A stretch of DNA of 64,000 bases, taken from positions 52,476,631 to 52,540,630 of the forward strand of contig CM077820.1 in assembly GCA_039720395.1 (NCBI GenBank), written 5' to 3'. Within the stretch, counting starts at the first letter, position 1; the number at the start of each line of letters is the position of its first letter. A program made the translations under genes and the position numbers. The notes under the pieces are model-generated. The model ran no database searches, was not told the DNA's origin, and worked only from the letters and a program-made list of their open reading frames with translations. This stretch comes from Liquidambar formosana (taxonomy: Eukaryota; Streptophyta; Magnoliopsida; Saxifragales; Altingiaceae). Of the stretch, positions 22,101 through 31,646 are shown one piece after another.

Positions 22101-22626
22101 GTTTGGTTACTTCCTCCTTTACTTTCAATGCCCACTCGGGTTTCAATCTTCTCAATTTTTGCTTTACCGGCTTTTTAAGGGGATTGGTGGGGATGAAGTG
22201 CTGCACAATGTCTGGATCTATGCCGGGCATGTCTTCATAAGACCATGCAAAGGCCGTTATGTTGGCCTTTAGGAGGGCTATCAGCTTTTCTTTTTCAAGT
22301 GGTGAAAGGGTTATCCCAATTTTAATTATCTTTGGCAATTCATTTGTCCCTAAATTGATTGATTCCAATTCATCCATATTAGGTTCGGTGACACCCCTTT
22401 TCCTTTGCTCGACGAGCTCCGGGGGGACGTCATTCCTAGGATCTATATCCATGCCATAAATATCCATAGAAGAGAGAAAGGAAACACTACAAGCAAACAA
22501 TGTATAAAAGAAACACACTTCATTAAAGGAACAAACAAAAAGACACAAACTTGAAAAGGAAACAAAACTTGGTGCCACAACTATGAAACGACTCCTAACT
22601 CCACAAAGTGGGATAGGCGGACACAC
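19108..22626 (-). CDS. Tat-type pol: RT, two RNase H domains, integrase
   Basis: This is a 1172-codon open frame. Residues 1-53 look like translated intron or linker; MDIYGMD at residue 54 (ATG 22467-22465) is a likelier start. RT covers ~170-350 with FMDGF and YVDD (306-309). The first RNase H (~455-560) has lost its first Asp (LTVTETAAGAML). A second RNase H (~597-720) keeps D602, E640, D664 and D714, the archaeal-like extra domain of Tat elements. Integrase has H824, H831, C862, C865, and D894, D955, E990 with a D-D(35)E spacing. All catalytic residues of RT, RNase H 2 and integrase are present, so pol may be functional. The frame shift relative to the upstream protease ORF means that splicing or another mechanism must join them. 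Confidence 0.95.
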   Translation of the reverse strand: MCPPIPLCGVRSRFIVVAPSFVSFSSLCLFVCSFNEVCFFYTLFACSVSFLSSMDIYGMDIDPRNDVPPELVEQRKRGVTEPNMDELESINLGTNELPKIIKIGITLSPLEKEKLIALLKANITAFAWSYEDMPGIDPDIVQHFIPTNPLKKPVKQKLRRLKPEWALKVKEEVTKQLDAGFLQVVEYPEWLSNIVPVPKKDGKVRMCVDFRDLNAASPKDDFPLPHIDVLVDSTVGHALLSFMDGFSEYNQIKMAPQDMEKTAFITQWGTYCYKVMPFGLRNAGATYQRAATTLLHDMIHKEVEVYVDDMIVKSVDREGHFMALERFLERAKKYNLRLNPQKCAFGVTAGKLLGFMITQRGIEVDPGKIKAIVEMEPPSTEKQIRGFLGRIQYISRFIANLTMVCEPIFKLLKKGVPKVWNEECQEAFETIKRYLSNPPILVPPRQGEPLLLSLTVTETAAGAMLAQYLEGSKKENAIYYLSKKMTDYEVKYNAIEKACVALVWATQKLRHYMMSYEVFLISRMDPLKYLIERPVLSYRTARWSILLNEFDIKYVTQKSVKGSVIADYLANCPVASSEQFNDQFPDEDVLEIGRKSWKVYFDGAANKRGYGIGVLLVSPEEAFTPLAVKLGFEATNNIAEYEACILALEAALELGIKELEVFGDSALIICQIKGEWKTRDEKLLPYHAYLEALTKEFVEIEFNYLSRNKNQFADALATLASMVEIPDGGNVKPLVIECREKPVYCCSIREGEVKDGHPWYYDIMKFIEEREYPEGATRVDRRTLRRLVSHYVLCGGKLYRRSYDGVHLLCVTEEEAERLVSEIHEGVGAPHMNGYMLAKKIMRLGYYWSTMERDCHAHVKKCHKCQVFANGQHLPSMPLTSMSSPWPFAVWGIDIIGQIKPKASNGHEYILVAIDYFTKWVEAASFKTLNAKKVAQFIQLNIIYRYGVPHEIISDNGQHFQKETKELLQKYNIVHHLSSPYRPQTNGAVEAANKNVKKILQKTADTYTDWHEKLPLALWGYRTSVRSSTGATPYSLVYGMEAVLPIELEVPSLRVAVESQIAEADWVKNRYDELVLLDERRLRALYHVQGYQRRVARAFNKHVRDRGLKTGDLVLKEIRAPIFDPRGKFKPNWGGLYVIKEILPAGAVRLMDLDGIEFARPTNLDQLKKYYV

Positions 22627-22661
22627 TTTATTGAAAGTAAGAAAGACTCTAACTAAAGAAC

Positions 22662-23351
22662 CTACAAGCTACTATCAGGCAAGTCATGATCTTCCTCTTC
22701 AAGGATTTCTGCAATGGCTCCATCTTCTAGGTACCAGTTATGAAGTGGCATGGTTGCATGGTGAATTGACGAATCTTGGCAATCTTCTGTTGCTGACTCC
22801 CCCAAAGTAAGAACCATATCTTGGAACATGGCAACCATAGCATCGGTATCCACATGCCTTACCCCGTCTTCTTTCTTTTTTCCCATAGAATTGTACCAAC
22901 TTGTCAAGCTCTGAGGATTCGGCCCATCTGTAAAGTACTTCTCACAAAAATCTTTATCTGCCAAGGCTGGATCAGAACTTGGGTAAAAAGTGCAATAGTG
23001 TGATGGCTCTTCCTTTTCGAACTCCTTTTCTATGTACTGCACATACTCAAACCCCGACAAGGGTATCTCAACTGATTCTGGTTTTATTTCGCATATGGGT
23101 ACACCCGCCATTTTCAAATCATAGTCCCCTTGAAGTGTAACAATGGCTCCCTCATGTGGGAACTTTACCTTTTGATGCAATGATGATGGTACAGCCCCAG
23201 CGGGATGAATCCAAGGCCTTCCTAATAATAGATTAAAACATGACGGCACATCCAAGACTTGAAACTCCACTTTGAACTCCGTGGGTCCCATGATTAAAGG
23301 TAGAGTGATCACCCCAATTACTTCTCTACGGGTATTATCATACGCCCTCAC
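22662..23351 (-). CDS. C-terminal part of gag-protease ORF, separated by one TAG
   Basis: This 229-residue frame is in the same register as gag (22662-25706) and continues the retropepsin domain: FKVEFQVLDVPSCFNLLLGR and PWIHPAGAVPSSLHQKVKF are typical of the region after the DNGS active site in Tat elements. The last ~90 residues are acidic and unrecognised. It probably has no start of its own and was one ORF with gag before the TAG at 23355-23357. The frame ends at TAG 22662, 36 bp before the start of the pol frame, and is in a different register from it. Confidence 0.75.
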   Translation of the reverse strand: MRAYDNTRREVIGVITLPLIMGPTEFKVEFQVLDVPSCFNLLLGRPWIHPAGAVPSSLHQKVKFPHEGAIVTLQGDYDLKMAGVPICEIKPESVEIPLSGFEYVQYIEKEFEKEEPSHYCTFYPSSDPALADKDFCEKYFTDGPNPQSLTSWYNSMGKKKEDGVRHVDTDAMVAMFQDMVLTLGESATEDCQDSSIHHATMPLHNWYLEDGAIAEILEEEDHDLPDSSL

Positions 23352-23354
23352 TGT

Positions 23355-25706
23355 CTACCCAGATGGAGTGAAATCGGTGGGCCCCAAGCCCAAAACAGTT
23401 GCAGTTCTCAAGGGACATACATTCAATGCGGAACCATTATCAATCAAGACCGTAGGAACTCTCTTCCCCATGGTATCAACAGTTATATGCAAGGCTTGGG
23501 AGTGGCTTGGCCCACTCTTAGGTAAGTCCGCCTCTGCGAACACTATAGTGGAATTCTTCGGAGCAGGGTTTACTAGATTCACCAATCCCTCAGGGGACAA
23601 ATCAACCGGAACCTGTATCTGATTTAACAACTTCAACACTGTCTGTCTGTGCTTGTGAGAGGCCATTAGCAAGCCCCATATGGTGATATTGGCATTGGTC
23701 TTCTTCAATTGTCGGAGTACTTCATCCTCTTCTTCTTGCACATCAAGGCGCTTATCTAACTCACCCAGCGGATTATCAGATTCCAAGTGCGGAGGCTTGA
23801 AATGGCGGCCCCCTCTTGTTATGTGGTCTACTTCTTCATCACTAGCCCATATGTCATCAATTTCATTTGTGTCACCCATCAGGTCATCCCATTCAATCAT
23901 GTCAATGTCCTCCATCTGCACCTCTTCGGGTATATCATCCCAGCCCGTAGGAATTATGGGCTCACTTGGCAATGGATCAGGATAAAGCACATAGTAATCA
24001 AACTTCCCCGAAGGTTCTCCCAATAACCCCACTTGAGGGTCTCCTGCTTCATACCTTTCTTTCAACTGCTGTTGGATGGACTTCTTTGGCAATCGTAGGG
24101 TCTTTTGATCAATGAGGTCTTGAACGACCTTTCTCAACATAGCACAGTCCTCAGTGTCATGGCCGGGTATACCATGGTATTGGCAATATTGATGGGGTGT
24201 TTGGGGTCTTGGCTTTAGAGGGTGAGGTATGATAAGGCCTTGGTTACAGCATTGGTGAAAGGCTTGGGTCAAGGACATGGGTAATGGAGTGTATTGTCTT
24301 ATGGGTAGGCAAGGTCGAGATGGGTCGGCTTCAATGGTATTTATGGAGTTGGATGAATTATGAGAGGGAAGTGGATTTTGAGTGACATTTGGGCGATTTG
24401 GTGGAGTTGGTGGTGAGATGATTTGCTTGTCAAGTAAGTCTTGGATCTCATGCCTAAGGCGATAGCAACGGTTGGTTGAGTGGCCTTTGGCTTGGTGGAA
24501 TTTGCAGTATTCATTCTCATTGAAGCTCATGGGCAATGGATTTGGTGGTGGTCTTGGGTCGAGAGGTTTCAACAGGCCTCGGCTTTTTAGCTTTTCAAGT
24601 ACTTTCTCAAGTGGCATATGCAGCTCGGTGAATTGGCGAGGTGGGTTGGTGTCATTTAGGGAGATAGGTTGAATGGGTTGGGCTATGGCATTGACCTCGG
24701 CATTGTTTTTCCCAGCAAAGTTCGGCCTGCGGCTCCTTTGGACTTCTTCTGTCTTGATTGACCCATCAGCTATGGCATCCTCAACTTGTGTACCTGCTCC
24801 GATAAGAGCCTTGAAATTAGGGAAGTAGTGAGCAAAGAGGTGCTTGTGATACACCGGCAATAGGTTCTTAACCACCAACTGAATCTGATCTTCCTCATTC
24901 GGTCTATCTGCCATTCTCGAGGCCTTTTGCCTCCACCTTGTAATGAAAGTGGAAAAGGTCTCATTAGCCCCTTGTTTTGTGGTCTCTAGGTCCCTTCTTG
25001 TGACATCCACCTCAGTGTTGTACTTGTAGTGCTCTGAAAACTCATTACATATGTCCTCCCACGTTCGGGTTCTATTCTCATCTAAGGCTAGGAACCATTT
25101 TAAAGCAGAAGTGGCTAGGGTTTCATGGAACATTTGGGCCAAGAGTTCATCTGTCGCTCCTCGAGGGTGCATGGCTCGTACATACATCTTCAAATGGGTC
25201 TTGGGGCAACCCGTTCCATCAAACTTTTCTAATTCAGGCATCTTGAATTGTAGTGGAATACGAGCTTGAGGAAACAAAGATAGGGTACGTACATCCACCA
25301 TGTCATCTGTCCTACGGATTCCCTTTATAGTTCTCTCCAAGGCTTCTACCTTACTAGCCAACACAGAGTCTGTATCAGAGGTCTTCCCCTTACTTCCCCC
25401 TTCTAGGTTAAAAACTTCAGGTGATTCATTCCCCTTGGGCTGAGTGCTTCCCCCATCATTGGTCTTAGTGCCTTCTCCAGACTGGGTCCCATTTTCGGTG
25501 TTATCCCCCGGGGTACGACCATTATTTTGTTCGGGTTCGGACATCTTATGTTGGATATCTTGGGCCATTTTCAAAGCTCTCTCGGATACATCAGTGGTGT
25601 AGTCAAGTTTGGTCATGATAGCCTTCAAACAAGTCTCAACATCAAAACCCCCTTCACTAGTTGCTTCATCGGCCATGTCTGACTGGTTGGTAGAATCAAT
25701 CTTCAC
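23355..25706 (-). CDS. gag and N-terminal protease
   Basis: This 783-codon frame starts with a non-ATG codon in the track; the frame opens at ~25757, and the first in-frame ATG is MADEATSEGG (25676). The retrotransposon gag domain is at ~170-290 (residues such as LALDENRTRTWEDICNEFSE). Two short Cys/His motifs follow, CKFHQAKGHSTNRC and CQYHGIPGHDTEDC, a C-x2-H-x4-H-x4-C pattern in place of the usual zinc knuckle. Near the C-terminus, LIDNGSALNV is the aspartic protease active site. The frame ends in TAG where related proteins would continue; one CAG to TAG change would explain it. The upstream in-frame TGA at ~25757 may have removed the original ATG. Confidence 0.85.
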   Translation of the reverse strand: MKIDSTNQSDMADEATSEGGFDVETCLKAIMTKLDYTTDVSERALKMAQDIQHKMSEPEQNNGRTPGDNTENGTQSGEGTKTNDGGSTQPKGNESPEVFNLEGGSKGKTSDTDSVLASKVEALERTIKGIRRTDDMVDVRTLSLFPQARIPLQFKMPELEKFDGTGCPKTHLKMYVRAMHPRGATDELLAQMFHETLATSALKWFLALDENRTRTWEDICNEFSEHYKYNTEVDVTRRDLETTKQGANETFSTFITRWRQKASRMADRPNEEDQIQLVVKNLLPVYHKHLFAHYFPNFKALIGAGTQVEDAIADGSIKTEEVQRSRRPNFAGKNNAEVNAIAQPIQPISLNDTNPPRQFTELHMPLEKVLEKLKSRGLLKPLDPRPPPNPLPMSFNENEYCKFHQAKGHSTNRCYRLRHEIQDLLDKQIISPPTPPNRPNVTQNPLPSHNSSNSINTIEADPSRPCLPIRQYTPLPMSLTQAFHQCCNQGLIIPHPLKPRPQTPHQYCQYHGIPGHDTEDCAMLRKVVQDLIDQKTLRLPKKSIQQQLKERYEAGDPQVGLLGEPSGKFDYYVLYPDPLPSEPIIPTGWDDIPEEVQMEDIDMIEWDDLMGDTNEIDDIWASDEEVDHITRGGRHFKPPHLESDNPLGELDKRLDVQEEEDEVLRQLKKTNANITIWGLLMASHKHRQTVLKLLNQIQVPVDLSPEGLVNLVNPAPKNSTIVFAEADLPKSGPSHSQALHITVDTMGKRVPTVLIDNGSALNVCPLRTATVLGLGPTDFTPSG

Positions 25707-25757
25707 TAAGCGCCCTTGCTGGTCGCGGATCCAAGCCAGTACGTCTTCTCACTCCTC

Positions 25758-26402
25758 TAAGAAAGGGAACAATCAGTCTCTCATCCTAAGGGTATGTCCT
25801 AGGCTTCCATATTTGTCTCAATGACCTCACGCCCTATATACTCAATTAGTCCCTTTTAATCCAATCACCTTTACAAGGGTCATGGGCGAAAGGTACGTAT
25901 TAAGGATATAGGGTGCAAAGGTCCTCTATTAATTTTTCCATTAAGCACATCACAAACACGGTCACGATATCATTACAAACAATGTGGGTGCATAAGGGTG
26001 AAACCATAGTGTCCTACAAGTCTGTCTATATGGACTAATGATAAGGGTAGGCTGGGGTCCTTCACTTGCTTGAGCAATCTTTATACCTAACCACATGTGG
26101 CATCAGGAACGCCGCGTGGGTCCAGCAGTACGTGATTAACTCATTTAATATACCCAAGGGCAAGCCCAAGGGTACTTGGCAAGAGAGGTTGAGAGCTTTC
26201 GCCCCAACTCATGGAATCAGGAAAACCAAAGTTGAGGCTAGGCCCGTCAGTGGCAAGGGACATCGATCCTAACATGCAAGAGTTTGCGCACACAATGCAA
26301 TAAATGAAAGCACACAATCAAGCGAATGCAATGTGATTGATTTTAATTAAACAAAAGAAATTAACTTAGCCCAATCAAATTGTGTAGAGTCTAGCCCACA
26401 AA
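25758..26402 (-). other. Leader between PBS and gag
   Basis: About 640 bp with no convincing frame. Ogre elements have an extra ORF here; none is present, which favours a Tat (non-Ogre) assignment. Confidence 0.55.
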
Positions 26403-26420
26403 TCCCCAGTGGAGTCGCCA
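26403..26420 (-). other. Primer binding site
   Basis: The minus strand reads TGGCGACTCCACTGGGGA, starting three bases (GAC) after the 5' LTR end. From memory this resembles the tRNA-Arg-type PBS of Ogre/Tat elements; the tRNA identity is not verified. Confidence 0.75.
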
Positions 26421-26635
26421 GTCTGTGGACCCCGAAAAACGAGTTAAGGGCCCACGGGGCGGTTTTAGGTTTGAAAAAGGAAAAGGAGTCGCCACCTTAT
26501 TTTTTAAAGGAAATAAGGAAAACCCTAAAAAACAGTTTTGTTTTAGGAAAACAAAAGATTGACTCCATATTTAAAAATGGAAAGGCAAATGATCTTTTGG
26601 AAACCAGAGAAATCGGGGATTCGGAGGCTAAGTTA

Positions 26636-26679
26636 CGATATGGGAAGGTTCTAGGCAAAGCCTATAGGCACCCATATCG
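26636..26679 (-). other. Covarying LTR stem-loop, 5' LTR copy
   Basis: CGATATGGG/CCCATATCG arms, identical to the 3' LTR copy. Confidence 0.75.
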
Positions 26680-26894
26680 CCCTAAACGGTCTCTTAATTT
26701 AATTGGGCTAAATCAAAGTCTTAATCACACACAAATCAACAATTATCATCACAAGACAGCATGCATATCATTTATTCATTCGTCCATATAATCAAGTAGA
26801 TCAAAGAAAAACAGAAAAAGAGAAAAAGAAAGAGGGGGGGGAAAACCTAGGATACTTAGTATCCTAGGGCGGACTTGAACATCACGAAGAGCGC

Positions 26895-26937
26895 CTACGT
26901 ACCATGTATGGAAATACATGGATCAAAGTCCACGTAG
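26895..26937 (-). other. CTACGT..ACGTAG hairpin, 5' LTR copy
   Basis: Outer CTACGT/ACGTAG with the inner CCATGTAT/ATACATGG stem, as in the 3' LTR. Confidence 0.7.
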
Positions 26938-28554
26938 TTCGAAAGGGAATAGGGTTATAACCTAATCAAGGCCTATGGTAAACCCTAAGTTTCCTTTCAA
27001 GTAAAACATGGTAAGTTTCCAAAAATGAATGATTCTCAAAAGGTCTTTAGTAAAATATGGAATTTTGATAAAAGATGGAAACTTTGATTTAAAAGGTATT
27101 TTTTTATTGAAAGGAAACTATAGAATCTACCATACCCCTCTATTAGGAAACAACCCTAGGGGGGGGAGAAAGGGAAAGTTTCAAAGGAAGGAAAGAAGGG
27201 TGAATTGGGGCACCCTCACACCCTACTTACCTTAAGCAAAAGCAACCTGTCAAAGTAACCACCCTATTGCATAGGGTAATTACCTTATTTGTAAGATTTC
27301 ATCTCACAATAGCCAAAATAACCACCCCACATTGGTGGGGTAGTTGCGCCTGTTGTACCTGTCAAAGCACCTGCAATTTCCATGCAAAACATACCAAAAA
27401 TACCAACCAAACAAGCTAGATTCCAAATCAAGCCATTATCATACCCAAACATGGGCTAACACATGCTCAAAATATCATATCAAGGACAAATAACAAATCT
27501 GGACAGAATTGAAATAAGGTTTAAAATCAACCACAAGTCATGCAACAACATGAATCATAAGCTAACTAAAACCCTAATTCAACCCTACATGCAATGACAT
27601 GCAAAAAACACTAAAATCCACTACTATGAATGCAGAAGAATATCATAGTTATCAAATATGCAGCACATATATATCAACTATGAAGAAAACACAAAGAAAA
27701 ACCCTAAGCTATCATGCTATATGCTACTTTCCTAATGCAAGGATGAATGAAACCCTAGAATCGCAATTGTGCTCAAAATCACATAAAATAACTCTAAATC
27801 ATGCAAAGCCCATCATAGACATCATGCTAATCATGCATATTAATCAATAGAAGCATCCACACATGAGAAAAATACAAGCTTGCACATGAAGTATAGCTAT
27901 TCTAAACATAAACTCAATTTCAGCACTAAGGAAACCCTAGAATCCCAAACATGCAGTAAATCACATGGGACATCATCCTAGCATACTAAACAGCCCACAA
28001 ATATGATCCTAATCATGCATACTAGCTAATAGAAGCAGCAAAACACAATAAAAACACAAACTTTAACATGAAATAATGACTATTCCATGTAAAACCCTAG
28101 AAAAGACTCTAAAAAACCCTAAAAACACAAAGACTCATAAAACCACATAGAATGACATTATATCATGCAAAACCAGCCATAGACAATATCCTAATCATGC
28201 ATTCTAAGCATTAGAAGCATCAACACATGATAAAACAATAAGCTTTTAACATGAAGTAATGCAAAGCTATGTAAAAAACCCTAGTTTGAATGAAAGAGAG
28301 AAAGGGGGGAGGGGCATACCTATGGTCGCTGCTGTAGAGAGTCCTCCTCCTCTTATGTGCTGCTGGAAATTCCTTCCTTCAAGCCTTCAAGCAATGCTCT
28401 AGCCTTCCTTCAAGCCTTTTCTCACACTCTCTCACTCAAAGTTTAGGTTAAACTACCCTAAGGATGGCTGCCATAGCCTCCAATGTCCCTCTCACTTCAG
28501 AAATTCCCTCCAAGTGGCCTCCAAGTGCCCCCCTATTGCTGAAGTATAAGGGGG

Positions 28555-28563
28555 TATTTATAG
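28555..28563 (-). promoter_or_regulatory. TATA box of the active 5' LTR
   Basis: CTATAAATA on the minus strand, 187 bp after palindrome P3. This copy would drive the genomic RNA. Confidence 0.7.
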
Positions 28564-28749
28564 GGATTGAGGGAAAACCCTCAATGGTTGGGATTAAAAC
28601 CCTAGGGATTGATCCAAGGGCTCTTAGAGGTTCCCTTGGGGCTCAAGTAGGTCAAATAAGGCTGAAATTAGGGTTAAATGGCGGCTGGAGGCGTGCAAAT
28701 CCGAGAAAATAGGGAAGGAGCCGCGTCAAAGCTCAAAAAAGGAAAGTGG

Positions 28750-28829
28750 CTCGGGTGACCACCTGGGGCTGGGCGGCTAGCAGCCTAGGCCCAGGCGGCT
28801 AGCCGCCCAGGCCTGGGTGGTCACCCGAG
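28750..28829. promoter_or_regulatory. GC-rich long palindrome P3 (5' LTR)
   Basis: Same as P2 apart from one visible change near the centre (CCTAGGCCC instead of CCTGGGCCC). Confidence 0.85.
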
Positions 28830-29536
28830 GCCATGTCAGCTTCAACCCATATTTGACCCTTTCAGCTTCCAAATGTGTTTCAGGGCCCAAATCAACTCCG
28901 ATTTTGACGAAACGAAAGCCAAAACGACCGTGTTTCGAAGGGGAATGTAATTTGAGTCACTTGAGGGAAAGAAACCCTAGCCATGGCTGCATGGTTGGAC
29001 CCTACAAAGGTGGTTAACCGCTATGCCTCACCATCGCTTAGCTTAGGTATGCACATAGGGTCGCACCGAATGCTTTCCAATTCGAAATTCAACCTCCCTA
29101 AACACATTTGGGGATGAAATCAAGACCAATCAAGGTCAAATGAGTAGTCATGGAGTGAAAATCATGAACCAATTCGAGCTAACCCGAAGTAGGTCTTTTA
29201 GCCAACCTGAGCCTTATTGAGCCATTCTAATCCCGAACCTTCAATTCATCGAATTGAACCCACAAATACCTCAAATACAACCATATGAACTCCAATTGGC
29301 AACTTGGAGATCATTTCAAGGTCAAATGGAAAGTTTGTGATCAAAAAGACAATTATGCCCCTCAAGTCACAAAAGTTCTTATTAACCCTCAAGATCAACT
29401 CCAAATCGAACCAAAATTCATACACACCATCCTTAGGACCCTAGAAACTCAATGCAAAAGACTAGACTCAAAAAGGAAACAAAAAGACACATGCAATGAC
29501 AAACCCTAGCTAAGGTGGCAAAAATGGGGTGTGACA

Positions 29537-29541
29537 GGAGT
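29537..29541. repeat. TSD GGAGT, right side of full-length element
   Basis: Matches 9277-9281 exactly, proving a single insertion event for 9282-29536. Confidence 0.9.
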
Positions 29542-29640
29542 GTGTAGGTTTGAGTTGTTTGAGCACCAAGAGAGTCTCTAATAGCCCTAGGATCATTATT
29601 TAATGAATTAATCTTAGCCATTGGTTTAGGGGGTCAGTTC

Positions 29641-29652
29641 TCTATATAAAGG
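29641..29652 (+). promoter_or_regulatory. TATA box of the solo A LTR
   Basis: TCTATATAAAGG. Before the 20-kb insertion it lay about 185 bp downstream of palindrome P1, the same distance as in the full-length element's LTR. Confidence 0.65.
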
Positions 29653-31096
29653 ACATGATATTCAGCACATAGGGGGAGGTTAATTGCACTTTACACTTAA
29701 AGAGAGAGGGAGCTACGAGTTTGGAGAGCTAGAAGGACTTCAAGAGAAGGCTCTTCAACCCCAAGCAAGCAAGGAAACAAGAGGATTGAAGACAAGGAAG
29801 AGTCTACAAGAGGTAAGCATGTCCTTTTAATGCTGAACATGATTTCCCTGCTTATCCTTCTTCTCTTTCTTCTTCTTCTTTTAAGATAGTTATAGTGCAT
29901 GCAATAGTTCTTCTTATGGATGGAATTCAATGTCTACATGATGTTGTATGAATGATTTTAGGATAGTTTATGGTTTTATATGCTTGATAATCCCTGGTTT
30001 ACTAAGGATTTGAAAGTATTACTCTTTCTATCTCTTTAAATCATGCATAGTCCACATGTTTAGGTTGCTGTGATTATTATCATGAGTTGATGTTCTTGTT
30101 AGTCAATATATGCTATATGAATGATATTCATGATAATTTGAGCATGTCTTAGAGTCATTTAGTAGGTTTTTATGTATAGTTGTGAGATTAGGGTTTTGAT
30201 AACCCTAAAACCACATAAGTCTCATGCAGCATGTTTAGCTTAGTTTTGTGAGTTATTTCTCATCATAGTCATTCTATATATGCTGCATATAGTTGATTCA
30301 TGTTAGGTTTGCATTCATATTAGTGGATTTCTTGGTTTCTATGCATGTTAGCTAGGTCATTGCATGTAGGATTGAGTTAGAGTCCTTAGTTATTCATTAT
30401 TCTTGTTGTTTGCATGATAAATGGATGATTTTAGGCCTTGTCAAGGTTCTGTCTAGATTTGCATATTGCTTTCTTTGCATGATTTTGTGCACTTGTAAGG
30501 GTGCAAACAGGTACAATGCTTGTCCTATTGCAAATAGGGCTGTTGTGGTCTGAAATGGCTAATGTTTGGAGCTTGTGCGCTCAGGTAAGTAGGGTTTGAA
30601 GGTGCCCCAATTCACCTTTCTTTTTTCTTTCTTTTCTCTTCTCCCTCCTAGGGTTACTTCTTAATACAAGCTTATGGTAATTATCAAAGGTTTCCTTCAA
30701 TAATAAATTCTGGTTTTTATCAAAGTTTTCCTCTTGTGGAAGTTTTCAGTTTTGGATTAAATCAATGTATTTTCAAATGAGGAAACCTAGGGTTTTTACC
30801 ATAGGCTTGTATTAGGTTGTAACCCTATTCTTTTCGAACTACGTGGACTTTGATCCATGTATTTCGCTGCATGGTATGTAGGCGCTCTTCGTGAGGCTCA
30901 AGTCCGTTCTAGGATCCAAGTATCCTAGGCTTTTCTTTTCTTTTCTTCTTTTTTCTGTTTTGCTTTATTTGAGTGATTGTGCATGAGATGATTGGATGAA
31001 ATATATGATATGCATGCTGCCTTGTGATGATATATGATGATATTTGAGTGGAAAAGATATTAAGTTAGCCCAATCAAATTAAGATACCAACTCGGG

Positions 31097-31141
31097 CGAT
31101 GTGGGTGCCTATGGGCTTTTGCCCAGAACCTTCCCACGTCG
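31097..31141 (+). other. Covarying LTR stem-loop, solo A LTR copy
   Basis: CGATGTGGG pairs with CCCACGTCG (one G.U). The inner stem is changed on both sides: GGGC..GCCC here versus AGGC..GCCT elsewhere. Confidence 0.75.
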
Positions 31142-31352
31142 TAACTTAGCCCCCGGATCCAATTTTCTGGTTTCAAAGACTTTGCTCTTCCTTTAATGGA
31201 GTCATGTGGTTTTGAAAATAAAACATTTTTGTGGTTTTCCTCTTTTCCCTAAAAAATGATGTGGCGACTCCTTTCTGTTTGTTGTCTTTCATACCCATTA
31301 TCATTTTTGCCAAACCCTTGTGGGCTCCGCGCTTCTTTTTCGTGGGTTCACA

Positions 31353-31357
31353 GTGGC
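31353..31357. repeat. TSD GTGGC, right side of solo A LTR
   Basis: Matches 8405-8409. After it GACTCCTTG resumes the older remnant. Confidence 0.8.
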
Positions 31358-31646
31358 GACTCCTTGTTTGATTGTTTTTGTGAACCTTTTAAAAACTAGA
31401 TTTTTATTAATTTAAATCTCTACAAGTCTTTTTAAAAGAAGGGTTCTCTTTCCCCTCCCGGATCAAAACCCGTGGTTCATAGGATCATTGCATGCCTAGT
31501 CTGTTTTGCCCAAACAGAGTTATATCAATCTATATCACATGGATTACATTTATTTTGGTTTCCACTCGGTCAACGGGCCAAAATGGTGGCTCTGCTAAGT
31601 CTTTCGATTCTACCTGTCGAGCAAGTGATATCGAAAGAGGGGCAAC
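31358..31646 (+). mobile_element. Old retroelement remnant, right half, ending in a polypurine tract
   Basis: It continues 8054-8409. No coding sequence is seen. It ends ATCGAAAGAGGGGCAAC, a polypurine tract directly before an LTR start. Between the LTRs at 8038 and 31647 the older element would have had only ~650 bp of internal sequence, so it is a deletion derivative. Confidence 0.6.

Larger units (their letters stand above)
9282..29536 (-). mobile_element. Full-length Tat-type Ty3/Gypsy retrotransposon, 20,255 bp, with antisense genes
   Basis: In element orientation (minus strand) the order is: 5' LTR 29536-26424, PBS 26420-26403, leader, gag, protease, RT, RNase H (two domains), integrase ending at 19108, post-pol hairpin with A tract, two genes on the opposite strand (17461-18747 and 14321-16984), a repeat-rich 3' untranslated region, PPT, and 3' LTR 12385-9282. 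The extra second RNase H and the PBS type fit the Tat/Ogre branch. Ogre's extra ORF before gag is absent, since the leader is only ~640 bp. The two LTRs differ, by eye, at about a dozen positions plus a small indel (3104 vs 3113 bp), so the insertion is young. Pol is open throughout. The only clear lesion is a TAG inside the protease region (23355-23357). Confidence 0.95.
26424..29536 (-). mobile_element. 5' LTR of the full-length element (3113 bp)
   Basis: It is nearly identical to 9282-12385 and ends TGTCACACC (29536 side) and GGTCCACA (26424 side). It carries palindrome P3 (28750-28829), a TATA box (28555-28563), the hairpin 26895-26937 and the stem 26636-26679. The 9-bp length difference to the 3' LTR is mainly an extra AGAAAAAG near 26815. 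Confidence 0.95.
29542..31352 (+). mobile_element. Solo A LTR, 3' part (promoter, R, U5)
   Basis: This continues 8410-9281. It has a TATA box (29641-29652), a ~1.2-kb R/U5 with the CTACGT hairpin (30839-30881, one arm mutated to ATGTAG), the stem CGATGTGGG..CCCACGTCG (31097-31141, one G.U pair), and the end GGGTTCACA at 31352. GTGGC follows. Confidence 0.85.

Noticed and set aside
31353..31370. Primer binding site after the LTR at 31352
   Set aside because: GTGGCGACTCC first looked like a PBS, but GTGGC is the TSD of the solo LTR and GACTCC continues the older remnant from 8409.
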